Below are positions 24,824-33,391 of a stretch of DNA of 64,000 nt, piece after piece; the first letter of the stretch is position 1, and every line of letters begins with the position of its first letter. Origin of the DNA: an uncultured Dehalococcoidia bacterium (lineage in GTDB: Bacteria > Chloroflexota > Dehalococcoidia > Lucifugimonadales > UBA3495); contig CATOSP010000001.1 in assembly GCA_951812625.1 (NCBI GenBank), positions 473,378-537,377 of the forward strand, written 5' to 3'. Below the pieces are notes generated by a model. That model did not search any database. It saw only the letters and a program-made list of their open reading frames with translations, and was not told the origin of the DNA. The position numbers were made by a program, and so were the translations under genes.

Positions 24824-26140
24824 ATGGCCAATGAAAGCCTGGCCCCGACCAGGGGTGCAGTCCCTGGCGCAAGCAACGGGGCCCAATCTCCGTTCATCAG
24901 CGTTGATTCGGTATGGAAGGTCTTCGGCAAGAACCCGGAACGGGTGCTGGAGCCTCTATACGCCGAGATGGACAAGTCTTTCATCCAAAGCGAACTCGGC
25001 AATGTAATCGGACTCCAGGATGTCTCCTTCAGCGTTGAGCAGGGGGAGACTTTCGTTATTATGGGGTTGTCCGGCAGCGGCAAGTCCACCATGGTCCGCT
25101 GCCTCATCCGGCTCATCGAACCCACCGCAGGGTCCATCGTAATCGACGGGGACGACATCACCGCGATGTCGGACAAGGACCTCATCGAGTTCCGCCGCAG
25201 CAAGATTGCAATGGTGTTCCAGCACTACGGCCTGATGCCCCACCGCAGCGTCATCGACAACGCCTCGTGGGGACTGGAGGTCCAGGGAGTTGACCAGGCC
25301 ACGCGCTACGAGCGTACCCGCGAGATCCTCGACCTGGTCGGCCTCACCGGCTGGGAGGACGCATACCCCCGCCAGTTGTCCGGCGGTATGCAGCAACGGG
25401 TGGGACTGGCCCGGGCCTTGGCCGTCGATACCGGCGTGCTGCTCATGGACGAACCGTTCAGCGGCCTGGACCCCCTGATCCGCCGTCAGATGCAGGACGA
25501 GCTGGTCCGGCTGCAGGACGAGCTTCACAAGACAATCGTGTTCATCACCCACGACCTGAACGAGGCCCTGAAACTGGGCGACCGCATCGCCATCATGCAT
25601 GATGGAAAGGTGGCCCAGATTGGCTCGCCTGAAGACATCGTGCTGCGGCCGGAAGACTCCTACGTGGGAGACTTCACGCAGGACGTGCGCATCGAGAGCA
25701 TCCTGACCGCGCGCAAGGTGATGGTCCCGCCCATGGTGACCTTCCCCGGCCACCTGAACCCGCGCGCGGCCCTCGATGCCTTTGGCCGGGCCAACCGCTT
25801 CCTCGGCTGGGTGGTGGACGAAGTGGGCCGGTACATCGGCGCACTGTCCCACTCCGCCGCCGAGCGCGCTTCGCGGTCGGGAGCAGCCCGGCTCGACCAG
25901 GTCCAGGAATGCCTTGACCAGGAATATCCCGTCCTGACCCCGGCCACCAACTTCGACGAGATTATCCCCGTGGCGATGGGCGTGGACCACGCGCTTCCGG
26001 TAGTCGACGACGACCGGCTGCTCGTGGGTGAGGTGCATCGCACCGACGTGGCCGAGGCCCTGGCCATCGCTTCAGCCAGTTCCCCGGACTACGAAGCAAA
26101 CGCCGCCGAGAACGCGGCCCAGGACACCGACAAGTCTTGA
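24824..26140 (+). CDS. proV: Glycine betaine/proline ABC transporter ATPase with CBS domains
   Basis: 438 residues. Walker A GLSGSGKST (about 85), Q-loop VFQHYGLMPHRSV, signature LSGGMQQRVGLARAL, Walker B LLMDEPFSGLDPL, switch HDL. The characteristic ProV/OpuAA N-terminal helix precedes it (VFGKNPERVLEPLYAEMDKS). The C-terminal region (about 290-425) is CBS-like, the ionic-strength sensor in OpuA. First gene of proVWX; R1 elements and short direct repeats in its leader. Confidence 0.93.
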   Translation: MANESLAPTRGAVPGASNGAQSPFISVDSVWKVFGKNPERVLEPLYAEMDKSFIQSELGNVIGLQDVSFSVEQGETFVIMGLSGSGKSTMVRCLIRLIEPTAGSIVIDGDDITAMSDKDLIEFRRSKIAMVFQHYGLMPHRSVIDNASWGLEVQGVDQATRYERTREILDLVGLTGWEDAYPRQLSGGMQQRVGLARALAVDTGVLLMDEPFSGLDPLIRRQMQDELVRLQDELHKTIVFITHDLNEALKLGDRIAIMHDGKVAQIGSPEDIVLRPEDSYVGDFTQDVRIESILTARKVMVPPMVTFPGHLNPRAALDAFGRANRFLGWVVDEVGRYIGALSHSAAERASRSGAARLDQVQECLDQEYPVLTPATNFDEIIPVAMGVDHALPVVDDDRLLVGEVHRTDVAEALAIASASSPDYEANAAENAAQDTDKS

Positions 26141-26233
26141 ACAGACATCCCGGTTGACTGGGTATCCTCCAATTATCGGCCTATTCCGCCACTCGGCTAC
26201 ACTCACCAACCGGTTTCGTCACTGGAGGCACAG

Positions 26234-27316
26234 GTGGCAACGATAACCAGCGATCAGCCAGACCCACAGACTTCTTCCTCCCAGACTGATACCGAAATTA
26301 CCCCCCAGCAACAGCCGATTTACCGTCGAAGTCTGCCAGTCATTTACCGTTGGGCAATCGCCCTGGCCACGACCCTCGTGGTGCTGCTCATATGCGTAAT
26401 CGTCTGGGAACCAAATATGGACTTCCCGAGCGAAGTAAGCCAGCAGCAGGATGACGGCAGCACAAAGCAGGTCGAAATCGGCCGGCTGATTGCAAGTGAG
26501 ATCAAGACCGCTACCACGTGGCTAGTACGCAACTGGGGTGGAATGTTCGACGGCATCGATTACCTGATTACCTACGCGATGGTATGGATAGAAGACGGGC
26601 TCCGGTGGATACCCTGGCCGGCAACATTTGTAGCGGTGGGAGCGTTGTCCCTAATTCTGGGGACATGGCGGTTGTCGCTGTTCTCGTTGGTCAGCCTGGT
26701 ATTTATTGGCGTTATGAACCGCTGGGACAGCGCGGTTGAGACCATCGCAATCATCCTGTTCTCGGTGTCCGTGTCCATACTTATCGCTCTTCCCCTGGGG
26801 ATCATCGGGGCCAAGTCAAACAGGTTCGATGCGTTCATGCGCCCGGTCCTTGACGGAATGCAGACCATGCCCAGCTACGTATACCTTGTGCCGGGCATCC
26901 TCTTCTTCGGTCTGGGCTACACCCCGGCGGTGATTGCCACGGTAATCTACGCCGTTCCCCCTGCCATCAGGCTGACCAACCTGGGAATCCGGCAGGTATC
27001 CGCCGAGACCGTGGAGGCGGCCCGTTCCTTCGGCACATCTCCGGCACAATTGCTGACCAAGGTCCAGATGCCCATGGCGATGCCGACGATCATGGCCGGT
27101 ATCAATCAGACCACCATGCTCGCCCTTTCGATGGTTGTGATCGCATCTCTGGTTGGGGCCAGCGGACTTGGCGAGGACGTGTTCCGCGCGCTGCAGCAAC
27201 AGGACCCCGGCAACAGCGTCATCGCCGGCATGTCCATTGTGCTGATTGCCATCGTCATCGACCGCTTGACCCAGGCCGCCGCCCGCCGCCGCCAGGAAAT
27301 ACTCTCAGACAATTAG
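26234..27316 (+). CDS. proW: Glycine betaine/proline ABC transporter permease
   Basis: 360 residues, GTG start with GGAGG 5 nt before. Hydrophilic N-terminal 35 residues, then about seven membrane segments. The BPD-type loop ETVEAARSFGTSPAQLLTKV is the ATPase-contact EAA motif, and MQTMPSYVYLVPGILFFGLG is typical of ProW/OpuAB. Imports osmoprotectant with ProV and ProX. 93 nt after proV. Confidence 0.93.
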   Translation: MATITSDQPDPQTSSSQTDTEITPQQQPIYRRSLPVIYRWAIALATTLVVLLICVIVWEPNMDFPSEVSQQQDDGSTKQVEIGRLIASEIKTATTWLVRNWGGMFDGIDYLITYAMVWIEDGLRWIPWPATFVAVGALSLILGTWRLSLFSLVSLVFIGVMNRWDSAVETIAIILFSVSVSILIALPLGIIGAKSNRFDAFMRPVLDGMQTMPSYVYLVPGILFFGLGYTPAVIATVIYAVPPAIRLTNLGIRQVSAETVEAARSFGTSPAQLLTKVQMPMAMPTIMAGINQTTMLALSMVVIASLVGASGLGEDVFRALQQQDPGNSVIAGMSIVLIAIVIDRLTQAAARRRQEILSDN

Positions 27317-27464
27317 CGGCGCATTCCCCTATATGGCCGGCCGTTTGCCAGGGTCTGCACGTTGGAGACGGCGCTTAAGGACTCGCGTCGGAAAGCGGTT
27401 ACAATGTTATGGAAACCAGCGTTCCGCAGTCGACTGATCGCGCGCTTCTATAGCTGTGTAAATG

Positions 27465-27491
27465 TTGACGGGTGGCTTGCCGTAGTATAGG
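27465..27491 (+). promoter_or_regulatory. Candidate promoter upstream of proX
   Basis: TTGACG (27465-27470), 15-nt spacer, TATAGG (27486-27491). The spacer is short, so it is only a candidate. It would allow extra proX transcription, which is common because binding protein is needed in excess. The 329-nt gap 27317-27645 otherwise holds an R1 copy. Confidence 0.35.
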
Positions 27492-27558
27492 CTACGAAGT
27501 TGCAAACTACTCATGCTCAGAATCCTCAACTTGGGGAAACGGTCCATAGAGTAGCTTT

Positions 27559-27614
27559 CATCCAGGGACGGACCCTATATCCATGTCCTGGCGGGTATGG
27601 GGCGGCGTCCTCAG
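27559..27614 (+). repeat. R1 interspersed element upstream of proX
   Basis: ATCCAGGGACGGACCC ... GGGTATGGGGCGGCGTCCTC AG. The stem arms are CCAGG-GAC and GTC-CTGG, differing from the GAGGGAC/GTCCCTC arms at 29231 by paired changes. It ends about 30 nt before the proX start. Confidence 0.6.
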
Positions 27615-27645
27615 CGAATCTTAGATTTGGCCCGGAGGTTAAGAC

Positions 27646-28893
27646 GTGGCAACTGGCAATAGACTCATCAAGCTGGGAGTGTTTCTTTGTCTCTCCTTAG
27701 CTATCTTCGCCGTCATAGGCGCATGTGGCTCGCCCGCGACGGAGATCCAGACAGTTGAGGTAATCAAAGAGGTCCCAGTCGAGAAGGAAGTCGTCAAAGA
27801 GGTAGTCAAGGAAGTACCTGTTGAAGTCGTCAAGGAAGTTCCCAAAGAAGTCATCGTCACCCAGGAAGTGATCAAGGAAGTTCCCAAAGAGGTAATCGTC
27901 GAGAAAGAGGTCATCAAGGAAGTCGAAGTCGTCAGAGAGGTCATGATGGAGGCCGGTCCGAAGGACACCATCGTCTTCTCGGACCTGAACTGGACCAGCG
28001 CGCAGGTACAGAACAGGATTGCCCAATACATCGTGGAACACGGCTACGGCTATCCCACCGACCTGGTGTTCGGCGGCACGTTGCCACTATTCCAGGGGCT
28101 GAAGGCCGGTGACACCCACGTCACCATGGAAATATGGCTGCCCAACCAGTCCATCGGCTGGACGGAGGCCGTGGAACTCGGTGAGGTCGTCTCCGTGGGC
28201 AAGAGCCTGGTCGGAGACTGGCAGAGCACCTTCGTAATTCCCGCCTACGTCGCGGACGCGAACCCTGACCTCAAGACCCCCCAGGACCTGATGAAGCCCG
28301 AGTACCAGGAACTGTTTTCCACTACTGACAGCCGCGGCAAAGCCCGGCTGGTGGCCTGTGTGCCCGGATGGTCCTGCGAGTTGGTAAACGACGCCCAAAT
28401 CGATGCGTATGGCCTGGGTGACAGCCTTCACGTCATCAAGCCTGGTTCTCAGGACGCCATGTTCTCAGAGATTTACGGCGCATTCGAGAAGGAAGAACCG
28501 TGGCTCGGTTACATGTGGGGTACGGGAGACCCGGCCCTCAAGCTGGACCTGGTCCGGCTGGAAGAACCTCCCTACTCCAAGGAGTGCTGGGACGCAGACA
28601 AGGCGTGCGCTTTTGACAACTCGCTGGTCCTGGTAGCAGTCAACAAGGAACTGCTCCCCCGCGCTCCCGATGTAATCGCGTTCCTGCAGGAGTGGGAGTT
28701 CACCATCGACATCTACAAGGGCATCTTCCAGTGGATCGATGCGAACGAGGACTCCACCCCGGGTGAAGCCGCAATAGAGTGGCTGAACAACAACGAGGAC
28801 ATCTGGACCGGCTGGGTCACTGAAGACGCAGCGGCCAAGATCAAGGCTGCCCTGGCCGAGGGCAAGGAAGCCGAGGGTTGGCCCGACGCATAG
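27646..28893 (+). CDS. proX: Glycine betaine ABC transporter substrate-binding lipoprotein
   Basis: 415 residues, GTG with GGAGG 7 nt upstream. Lipobox AVIGAC (Cys about 27), then a Val/Glu/Lys stalk of repeats VEVIKEVPVEKEVVKEVV (about 37-97), seen in many Chloroflexota binding proteins. OpuAC-like domain from about 100: VFSDLNWTSAQVQNRIAQYI, HVTMEIWLPNQ, LVACVPGWSCE, and Trp/Tyr residues suited to a quaternary-amine cage. Works with ProV and ProW. A perfect terminator hairpin follows at 28933. Confidence 0.93.
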   Translation: MATGNRLIKLGVFLCLSLAIFAVIGACGSPATEIQTVEVIKEVPVEKEVVKEVVKEVPVEVVKEVPKEVIVTQEVIKEVPKEVIVEKEVIKEVEVVREVMMEAGPKDTIVFSDLNWTSAQVQNRIAQYIVEHGYGYPTDLVFGGTLPLFQGLKAGDTHVTMEIWLPNQSIGWTEAVELGEVVSVGKSLVGDWQSTFVIPAYVADANPDLKTPQDLMKPEYQELFSTTDSRGKARLVACVPGWSCELVNDAQIDAYGLGDSLHVIKPGSQDAMFSEIYGAFEKEEPWLGYMWGTGDPALKLDLVRLEEPPYSKECWDADKACAFDNSLVLVAVNKELLPRAPDVIAFLQEWEFTIDIYKGIFQWIDANEDSTPGEAAIEWLNNNEDIWTGWVTEDAAAKIKAALAEGKEAEGWPDA

Positions 28894-28932
28894 CCCGGTC
28901 ATCTCAAGACCTACCAAGAGAAGGACCACATC

Positions 28933-28975
28933 ATCGGCGGCCTCAGTGTTGAGGCCGCCGATTGCTTTCCCTTTC
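28933..28975 (+). terminator. Intrinsic terminator after proX
   Basis: ATCGGCGGCCTCA and TGAGGCCGCCGAT form a perfect 13-bp stem with a 4-nt loop, followed by the T-rich tgctttccctttc. It ends the proVWX transcript. Confidence 0.9.
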
Positions 28976-29150
28976 AGGTGGTCTTGTTTACTGACACCCA
29001 GCCCCTTTCCAGGCCCGGACGTACTGGTCTATCATACCTTTTACGGGAGACGGTTGGAGTGATGGCAACTCAGGCGGAATGTGCCTCGCCCGCAACCCGG
29101 CCAATGCGCCGGAATGGGTGAGAGCCTGCCCCTGCCCCGGTCGGGAAGGA

Positions 29151-29212
29151 CCAGAAATGTCCGGTTTTGACCGGATTTGACCGGAAAATCCAATTTTTCC
29201 CTTTATCTGCCG
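29151..29212 (-). repeat. R2 interspersed element, reversed copy
   Basis: On the minus strand GGGAAAAATTGGATTTTCCG, then GTCAAATCCGGTCAAAACCGGACATTT. It matches 40451-40508. Part of the 412-nt gap 28894-29305 with the terminator and an R1 copy. Confidence 0.55.
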
Positions 29213-29230
29213 GGGCACGGTCCCTGCGAT

Positions 29231-29292
29231 CATCGAGGGACGGGTCCCGTGCGTGCCGTCCCTCTACCGGGCATGGGGCGGCGTTCTCAAGA
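29231..29292 (+). repeat. R1 interspersed element upstream of Uma2
   Basis: ATCGAGGGACGGGTCC ... ACCGGGCATGGGGCGGCGTT CTCAAG, with a perfect 9-bp stem GAGGGACGG/CCGTCCCTC. It is the best-formed copy and ends 14 nt before the Uma2 ATG. Confidence 0.65.
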
Positions 29293-29305
29293 GGAATGAC
29301 TCACT

Positions 29306-30061
29306 ATGACTATCAGCAAGAAAGAGTTGCGCCGCATCAGCCTGGAAGCCAACGGCCTGCTGGAACACCCTCCCAGGATCATGCCCCCGGGGCCGAACGC
29401 CGCTCCCGACATAGAAGAACCGTTGCCGGATGCCATGTATCAAGATCCCCACTACACCCGGACTCTCGAGATAGTCCGGACGCATTTCCTGCTATACCCC
29501 CGCACCCTGGTCTATGGCAACTCGCCCATCTATTACGAGGACGACCAGGGACGTACCCGGTGGGTGCTGCCGGACTGCTACGTTGCCTTCGACGTTGACG
29601 CCGAGGCCATCCAGCTTCGCAACGGTTATTTCATGCGCGAGGTGGGCCGGGCTCCGGACTTTGCATTGGAAATCGCCTCGGTAAGCACCTACCGCAACGA
29701 CCTCGGCCCCAAGCGTGAGCTTTACGCCCGGCTCGGCATCGACGAGTACTGGCGGTTCGACGGCACCGGCGGCCGTCACTACGGGGAACCCCTGGTGGGA
29801 GAGACACTGGTGGACGGGGAATACCAGCGGCTCGAAATCCACCGGGAGAGCGACACCCTGGTGTGGGGCCACAGCCCCGTCCTCGGCCTGGACCTCTGCT
29901 GGTTTCCCGACCGTCTGCGCTTCTTCAACCCGGAAACCGGGGAGTACCTGCTGGACCACGCCGAGCTAGCGACCGCCCTCCAGTCCGCCGAAGCTCGCGC
30001 CAATGCCGCCCAGACGGAGTTGTCAGACCTTCGGGAGCAACTGCGCCGGTTGCAGGGATAA
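29306..30061 (+). CDS. Uma2-family (DUF820) putative endonuclease
   Basis: 251 residues. VLPDCYVAFDVDAEAIQLRN, APDFALEIASVSTYRNDLGP, KRELYARLGIDEYWRFDGTG identify Uma2/DUF820; the acidic pairs in LPDC and LEIAS would be the nuclease-type residues. Long form with C-terminal coiled coil (ATALQSAEARANAAQTELSD). An AGAGGA lies 10 nt before the start, right after R1. Convergent with the MFS gene (6 nt between stops). Role unknown. Confidence 0.85.
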   Translation: MTISKKELRRISLEANGLLEHPPRIMPPGPNAAPDIEEPLPDAMYQDPHYTRTLEIVRTHFLLYPRTLVYGNSPIYYEDDQGRTRWVLPDCYVAFDVDAEAIQLRNGYFMREVGRAPDFALEIASVSTYRNDLGPKRELYARLGIDEYWRFDGTGGRHYGEPLVGETLVDGEYQRLEIHRESDTLVWGHSPVLGLDLCWFPDRLRFFNPETGEYLLDHAELATALQSAEARANAAQTELSDLREQLRRLQG

Positions 30062-30066
30062 CCGCC

Positions 30067-31557
30067 TCACCCTTCCACCTCCGCTCGATTCCTCCTCCGC
30101 CTCATCGCCAGGGCCGGGGCAATGGCCAGCAGGGCCGCTCCGGCAGAGACCCGGAAGAAGTCATGGAACAGTGTCAGACCCGCGCCGGTGAGTTGGCCGC
30201 TGTACTCAGCCTGCCGCGCCGCAAACTCCGCCGCAGGCTCGTCCATCCGGGCAATGGGAAACTCCAGCCCAGCGGTCAATGCCTGGAAGTGCCCGATACC
30301 CCACGCGCTCAGCGCCGCCAGCCCCAGCGTCATCCCCAGCATACGGGACACCACCACCAGCGACGCCGCGGTGGCCCGGTAGTCCTCGCCCACCGAGTCC
30401 AGAGCGTGGGCCACGATGGGCGTGAGCACCAGCCCGAACCCGGACCCGGCCAGCGCCAGGTGCAGCGTCAACTCCAGGTCGGACACCTCCAGGTCCCACC
30501 GGGTGGCCAGCAGCATCCCGGCGACCACCATCGCCAGCCCAGCCAGCGTCACCGGCCTCACTCCAACCCGGCCCAGCAACAACCCGCCAACCACCGCTCC
30601 AACCGGGACCGCCGCCGTCATCCGCAGCAGCCACATCGCCCCGGTCAGCGGGTCCTTTCCCATGACGGTATGGGCCAGCAAGGGCACCGTCACCATTGCC
30701 ACCACCAGCGATATCCCCACCAGGAGCTGCGTTGCGTTGGCCGACACGAAACCCAGGGAGCGGAACATCACGGGGGTCAACAGCGGTTGCCGGGTCCGGG
30801 ACTCCAGCAGGGCCAAGACCGCCAGCAACCCCAACGCACCGGCGAGGGCCAGGAATGGGAAGGGAGACGTTAGCTGGAACAGGCTCTGCCGGGACAATGC
30901 CAGGGACAGGACCAGCAGCGCGGCCACCAGCAGGCACCCGCCCAGGTAGTCCACCCTGGGGGAGGGACCCGCCCCTCCAGCGGAACGGTTGGGGAGCCAC
31001 ATCAGCCCCAGGAACAACGCCGCCGCCTGCGGTACGTTGAGCCAGAATATCCACCGCCAGTCCAGCCACTCGATGATTGCCCCGCCGTAGGCCGGACCCA
31101 GCATCGACCCGGCCTCCGCCGACGCACCCACCACGCCCAGGGCGAGCCCCTGCTGACGGCGGGACAGCGACCCGGCGGCGATGGCCATCCCGATGGGTAC
31201 TGTCGCACCCCCTCCCACGGCCTGTACGACCCGGGCCCCGACGATCCACTCGAAGTTGGGGGACACCGCAACCAGGCACGTGCCAACGGTGAAGACCACC
31301 AGCGACGCCTTGTAAGTCCGGGAGTAGCCGTACACGTCGGCAATGCGGGCGACCACAGGCATGGCAACGGTGTAACCAAGCAGGTAGGCGGTGACAATCC
31401 AGGACGCGCGGTCAAGCTCCACCAGCGGGATTCGCAGGTCGAGCATCACGCTGGGCAGGGCCGTCACCACGACCGTCTGGTCGAGCGCGGTCACAAACGC
31501 GCCCAGCCCAACAAGGGCCAGCGCCGCGTATGGGGGAAGAACTGCCGGGCGGCCCAT
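30067..31557 (-). CDS. MFS exporter of the DHA2 (EmrB/QacA) type
   Basis: 496 residues from ATG 31557 (GTG 31560 is possible). About fourteen membrane segments. FVTALDQTVVVTALPSVMLD is the DHA2 motif D1 and GRVVQAVGGGATVPIGMAIA-type sequence (GARVVQAVGGGATV) is motif C-like; RIADVYGYSRTY matches motif A. Proton-driven export of drugs or metabolites; substrate unknown. No adjacent regulator is seen, and the neighbours are Uma2 and small unknown genes. Confidence 0.9.
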   Translation of the reverse strand: MGRPAVLPPYAALALVGLGAFVTALDQTVVVTALPSVMLDLRIPLVELDRASWIVTAYLLGYTVAMPVVARIADVYGYSRTYKASLVVFTVGTCLVAVSPNFEWIVGARVVQAVGGGATVPIGMAIAAGSLSRRQQGLALGVVGASAEAGSMLGPAYGGAIIEWLDWRWIFWLNVPQAAALFLGLMWLPNRSAGGAGPSPRVDYLGGCLLVAALLVLSLALSRQSLFQLTSPFPFLALAGALGLLAVLALLESRTRQPLLTPVMFRSLGFVSANATQLLVGISLVVAMVTVPLLAHTVMGKDPLTGAMWLLRMTAAVPVGAVVGGLLLGRVGVRPVTLAGLAMVVAGMLLATRWDLEVSDLELTLHLALAGSGFGLVLTPIVAHALDSVGEDYRATAASLVVVSRMLGMTLGLAALSAWGIGHFQALTAGLEFPIARMDEPAAEFAARQAEYSGQLTGAGLTLFHDFFRVSAGAALLAIAPALAMRRRRNRAEVEG

Positions 31558-31666
31558 CACTGCGCCGCCTACTACGGGATAGGAGTGTGGTCAGGATGCT
31601 TCAAAGCAGGAGATGATGTTCGATCCCCGTTGGGGGGATCGACTTCTCATGTACAGGATCGAGCGG

Positions 31667-31993
31667 CTACAATTCAAGACCCTTAGCCAGTTTTTCCAAG
31701 GTAGAGTCAACGTTAAGCGCTTGACGGCGAGCCAACACATAGAGACGTGCCAATAGTTCGTCCTGGCCTGGACTCATATCCCGGAAACTAAGCGACTCAA
31801 CAGTTTCTCCCGATTCATCAAGTATGTCGAGACGGAAACGATTAGACCCCGGATAATCCTGCTCTATAATCACGACTGAGATTGCATCCACGGAGGTGAC
31901 GAATCGATCATTTTCAACGGCCCGACTCCATTTCAATCTGCCTTCCTCAGTTCGTCGAATCAATCCTGACAGGATTTGCCCCAACTCGACCAT
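31667..31993 (-). CDS. Hypothetical protein, second of a two-gene unit
   Basis: 108 residues from ATG 31993 with AAGGAGA upstream (the track starts at the preceding GTG). LIRRTEEGRLKWSRAVENDR and ISVVIIEQDYPGSNRFRLDI suggest a small alpha/beta protein; I have no family name. It starts 11 nt after the stop of the membrane protein at 32005, so they are co-transcribed. Lower GC than the surroundings, suggesting acquisition. The short gap downstream has a CGATCCCC/GGGGATCG hairpin at about 31620-31643. Confidence 0.55.
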   Translation of the reverse strand: MVELGQILSGLIRRTEEGRLKWSRAVENDRFVTSVDAISVVIIEQDYPGSNRFRLDILDESGETVESLSFRDMSPGQDELLARLYVLARRQALNVDSTLEKLAKGLEL

Positions 31994-32004
31994 CACGTCT
32001 CTCC

Positions 32005-32484
32005 TTACGAATTGCCAAACCCGACATTACTCGCTAGTTCTTCCAAATCACTTTGGATCGCATTCAAACTCTCGTTCAATTGGGACCGGTCGTGCTCGCG
32101 GATAGCTCCGCTATCGTAACCGCGAACGAAGTTTTCAATGTCGCGGACGATTGTTCTCGCAGTCGCCAATTTCGCACGCACATCGGACTGGTCTTCAGGA
32201 GAACGGGCTATGACGTCCGAGAGCATCGCCCTCAACGTTTGGTAATGCTCCGTGGAAGCCTCCCACCGATCATTGTCGTGCAAGGTCTTGACTTGCTCGA
32301 TCAACGCAATTGCACGTTGCAAATCTACAGTCTGCAAGTGGTGGGCTATCTGGTCTCTGGTCTCTCTCGCCGCAGATCTTGCACCACGGGCCACGATGAT
32401 AGCCCAAGCGAGGCCGACCAATGAGACGATGATCCCAACTACTGTAGCAATATCGCCCCAAGTGACCGACCAGAACTCCACCAT
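32005..32484 (-). CDS. Membrane-anchored helical protein
   Basis: 159 residues: one N-terminal membrane segment (about 10-33, IATVVGIIVSLVGLAWAIIV) followed by a positive ARGARSAARETRD and a helical cytoplasmic domain (about 45-155). No enzyme motif. It overlaps nothing but precedes the 31667 gene by 11 nt. Such short membrane-plus-helix proteins sometimes serve as sensors in accessory pairs; inference only. Lower GC than neighbours. Confidence 0.6.
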   Translation of the reverse strand: MVEFWSVTWGDIATVVGIIVSLVGLAWAIIVARGARSAARETRDQIAHHLQTVDLQRAIALIEQVKTLHDNDRWEASTEHYQTLRAMLSDVIARSPEDQSDVRAKLATARTIVRDIENFVRGYDSGAIREHDRSQLNESLNAIQSDLEELASNVGFGNS

Positions 32485-32596
32485 ATACTGCGATTATATC
32501 CCTTTTCCTACCAGAGGCGTGTGCAATTAGTCCCGTCAGTGGTCGGGCCATTCCCACCCTCCCATAGTGAACCATCACTTGTCTTGGCCGGCTGGC

Positions 32597-33391
32597 CTAG
32601 TTGGGGCGGGTGATCGTAACCGGGGCGTCGATGCCGCCCAGGCGCAGCACGCGTACCGTCTCCGGCAGGTCGGTGTCCACCACCTGCCCGGCGATCCTGG
32701 CCTGTTTCAGCATCCCCGTTTCCACGTCCAGCCAGAGCCGCAGGTCCACCGGATAACCTGTTCCGGCCCCCGGCGCGAGACCCCTCAGGTCGTCGGAGGT
32801 TACCCTGCCCTCGACCAGGTGGGTCCGCGCCCCGTCCAGGTCTACCGTGCCCGCCCAGCGCGGGGAGTCTATGGCGTTGAGTATCTCCACCAGCGTATTC
32901 CCAAGGTCGGACAGCGTTATCGGGACCATCATGGCAGGCACCGCCCGCCACTGGCCTGAGACCAAGTCCGTCATGTACGCTTCGCCGTCGATGGTGATAA
33001 TCTCCACTTCGACGAATGCCCCCTGCAGGGCTGCCACAGCGTCAACCTTGAACTGCGACCTGGTAGGCATCTCCACCACGCCTGCCGCACGGCTCATCTC
33101 CAGCCCCGGAAACAGGACCGTGACCCCCTCCTCATGCTCGAGGGAAAACTCGGCGGTCTTGATTGCCAGCAGCCCGTCCGCCGCACGGCGCAGCAGCGAA
33201 CGCGGGTCCGGCAACGGGGTCGGAGTGGGGGTGGGACTGGGAGTAGGAGGCGGCTCAGTCGGTGTTGCAGTGGGCAGCTCGCCGCAAGCGGACAGTGTCA
33301 CGGCCAGCAGCAGCGCCGCCAGCATCCCGGCAAGGGACCGTCCCATCCCTGCCAGGAGAAGGCCCCGGGACGTGAACTGCGCAGGCGTCAA
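32597..33391 (-). CDS. LppX/LprG-like lipoprotein
   Basis: 264 residues from a TTG that overlaps the previous stop (TTGA); ATG 33346 is an alternative start. Lipobox TLSAC, a short PT-rich linker (about 40-60), then a beta half-barrel domain: AADGLLAIKTAEFSLEHEEG, GVVEMPTRSQFKVDA, DLRLWLDVETGMLKQARIAG. That is the LppX_LprAFG fold, a lipid-carrier-like domain. Likely envelope lipid or glycolipid binding. Translationally coupled to the beta-propeller gene upstream. Confidence 0.78.
   Translation of the reverse strand: MTPAQFTSRGLLLAGMGRSLAGMLAALLLAVTLSACGELPTATPTEPPPTPSPTPTPTPLPDPRSLLRRAADGLLAIKTAEFSLEHEEGVTVLFPGLEMSRAAGVVEMPTRSQFKVDAVAALQGAFVEVEIITIDGEAYMTDLVSGQWRAVPAMMVPITLSDLGNTLVEILNAIDSPRWAGTVDLDGARTHLVEGRVTSDDLRGLAPGAGTGYPVDLRLWLDVETGMLKQARIAGQVVDTDLPETVRVLRLGGIDAPVTITRPN

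Noticed and set aside
24610-29292. Reading R1 as a known riboswitch
   Set aside because: The conserved core did not match any riboswitch consensus I know (TPP, SAM, glycine, cobalamin, guanidine), so it is reported only as a structured repeat.
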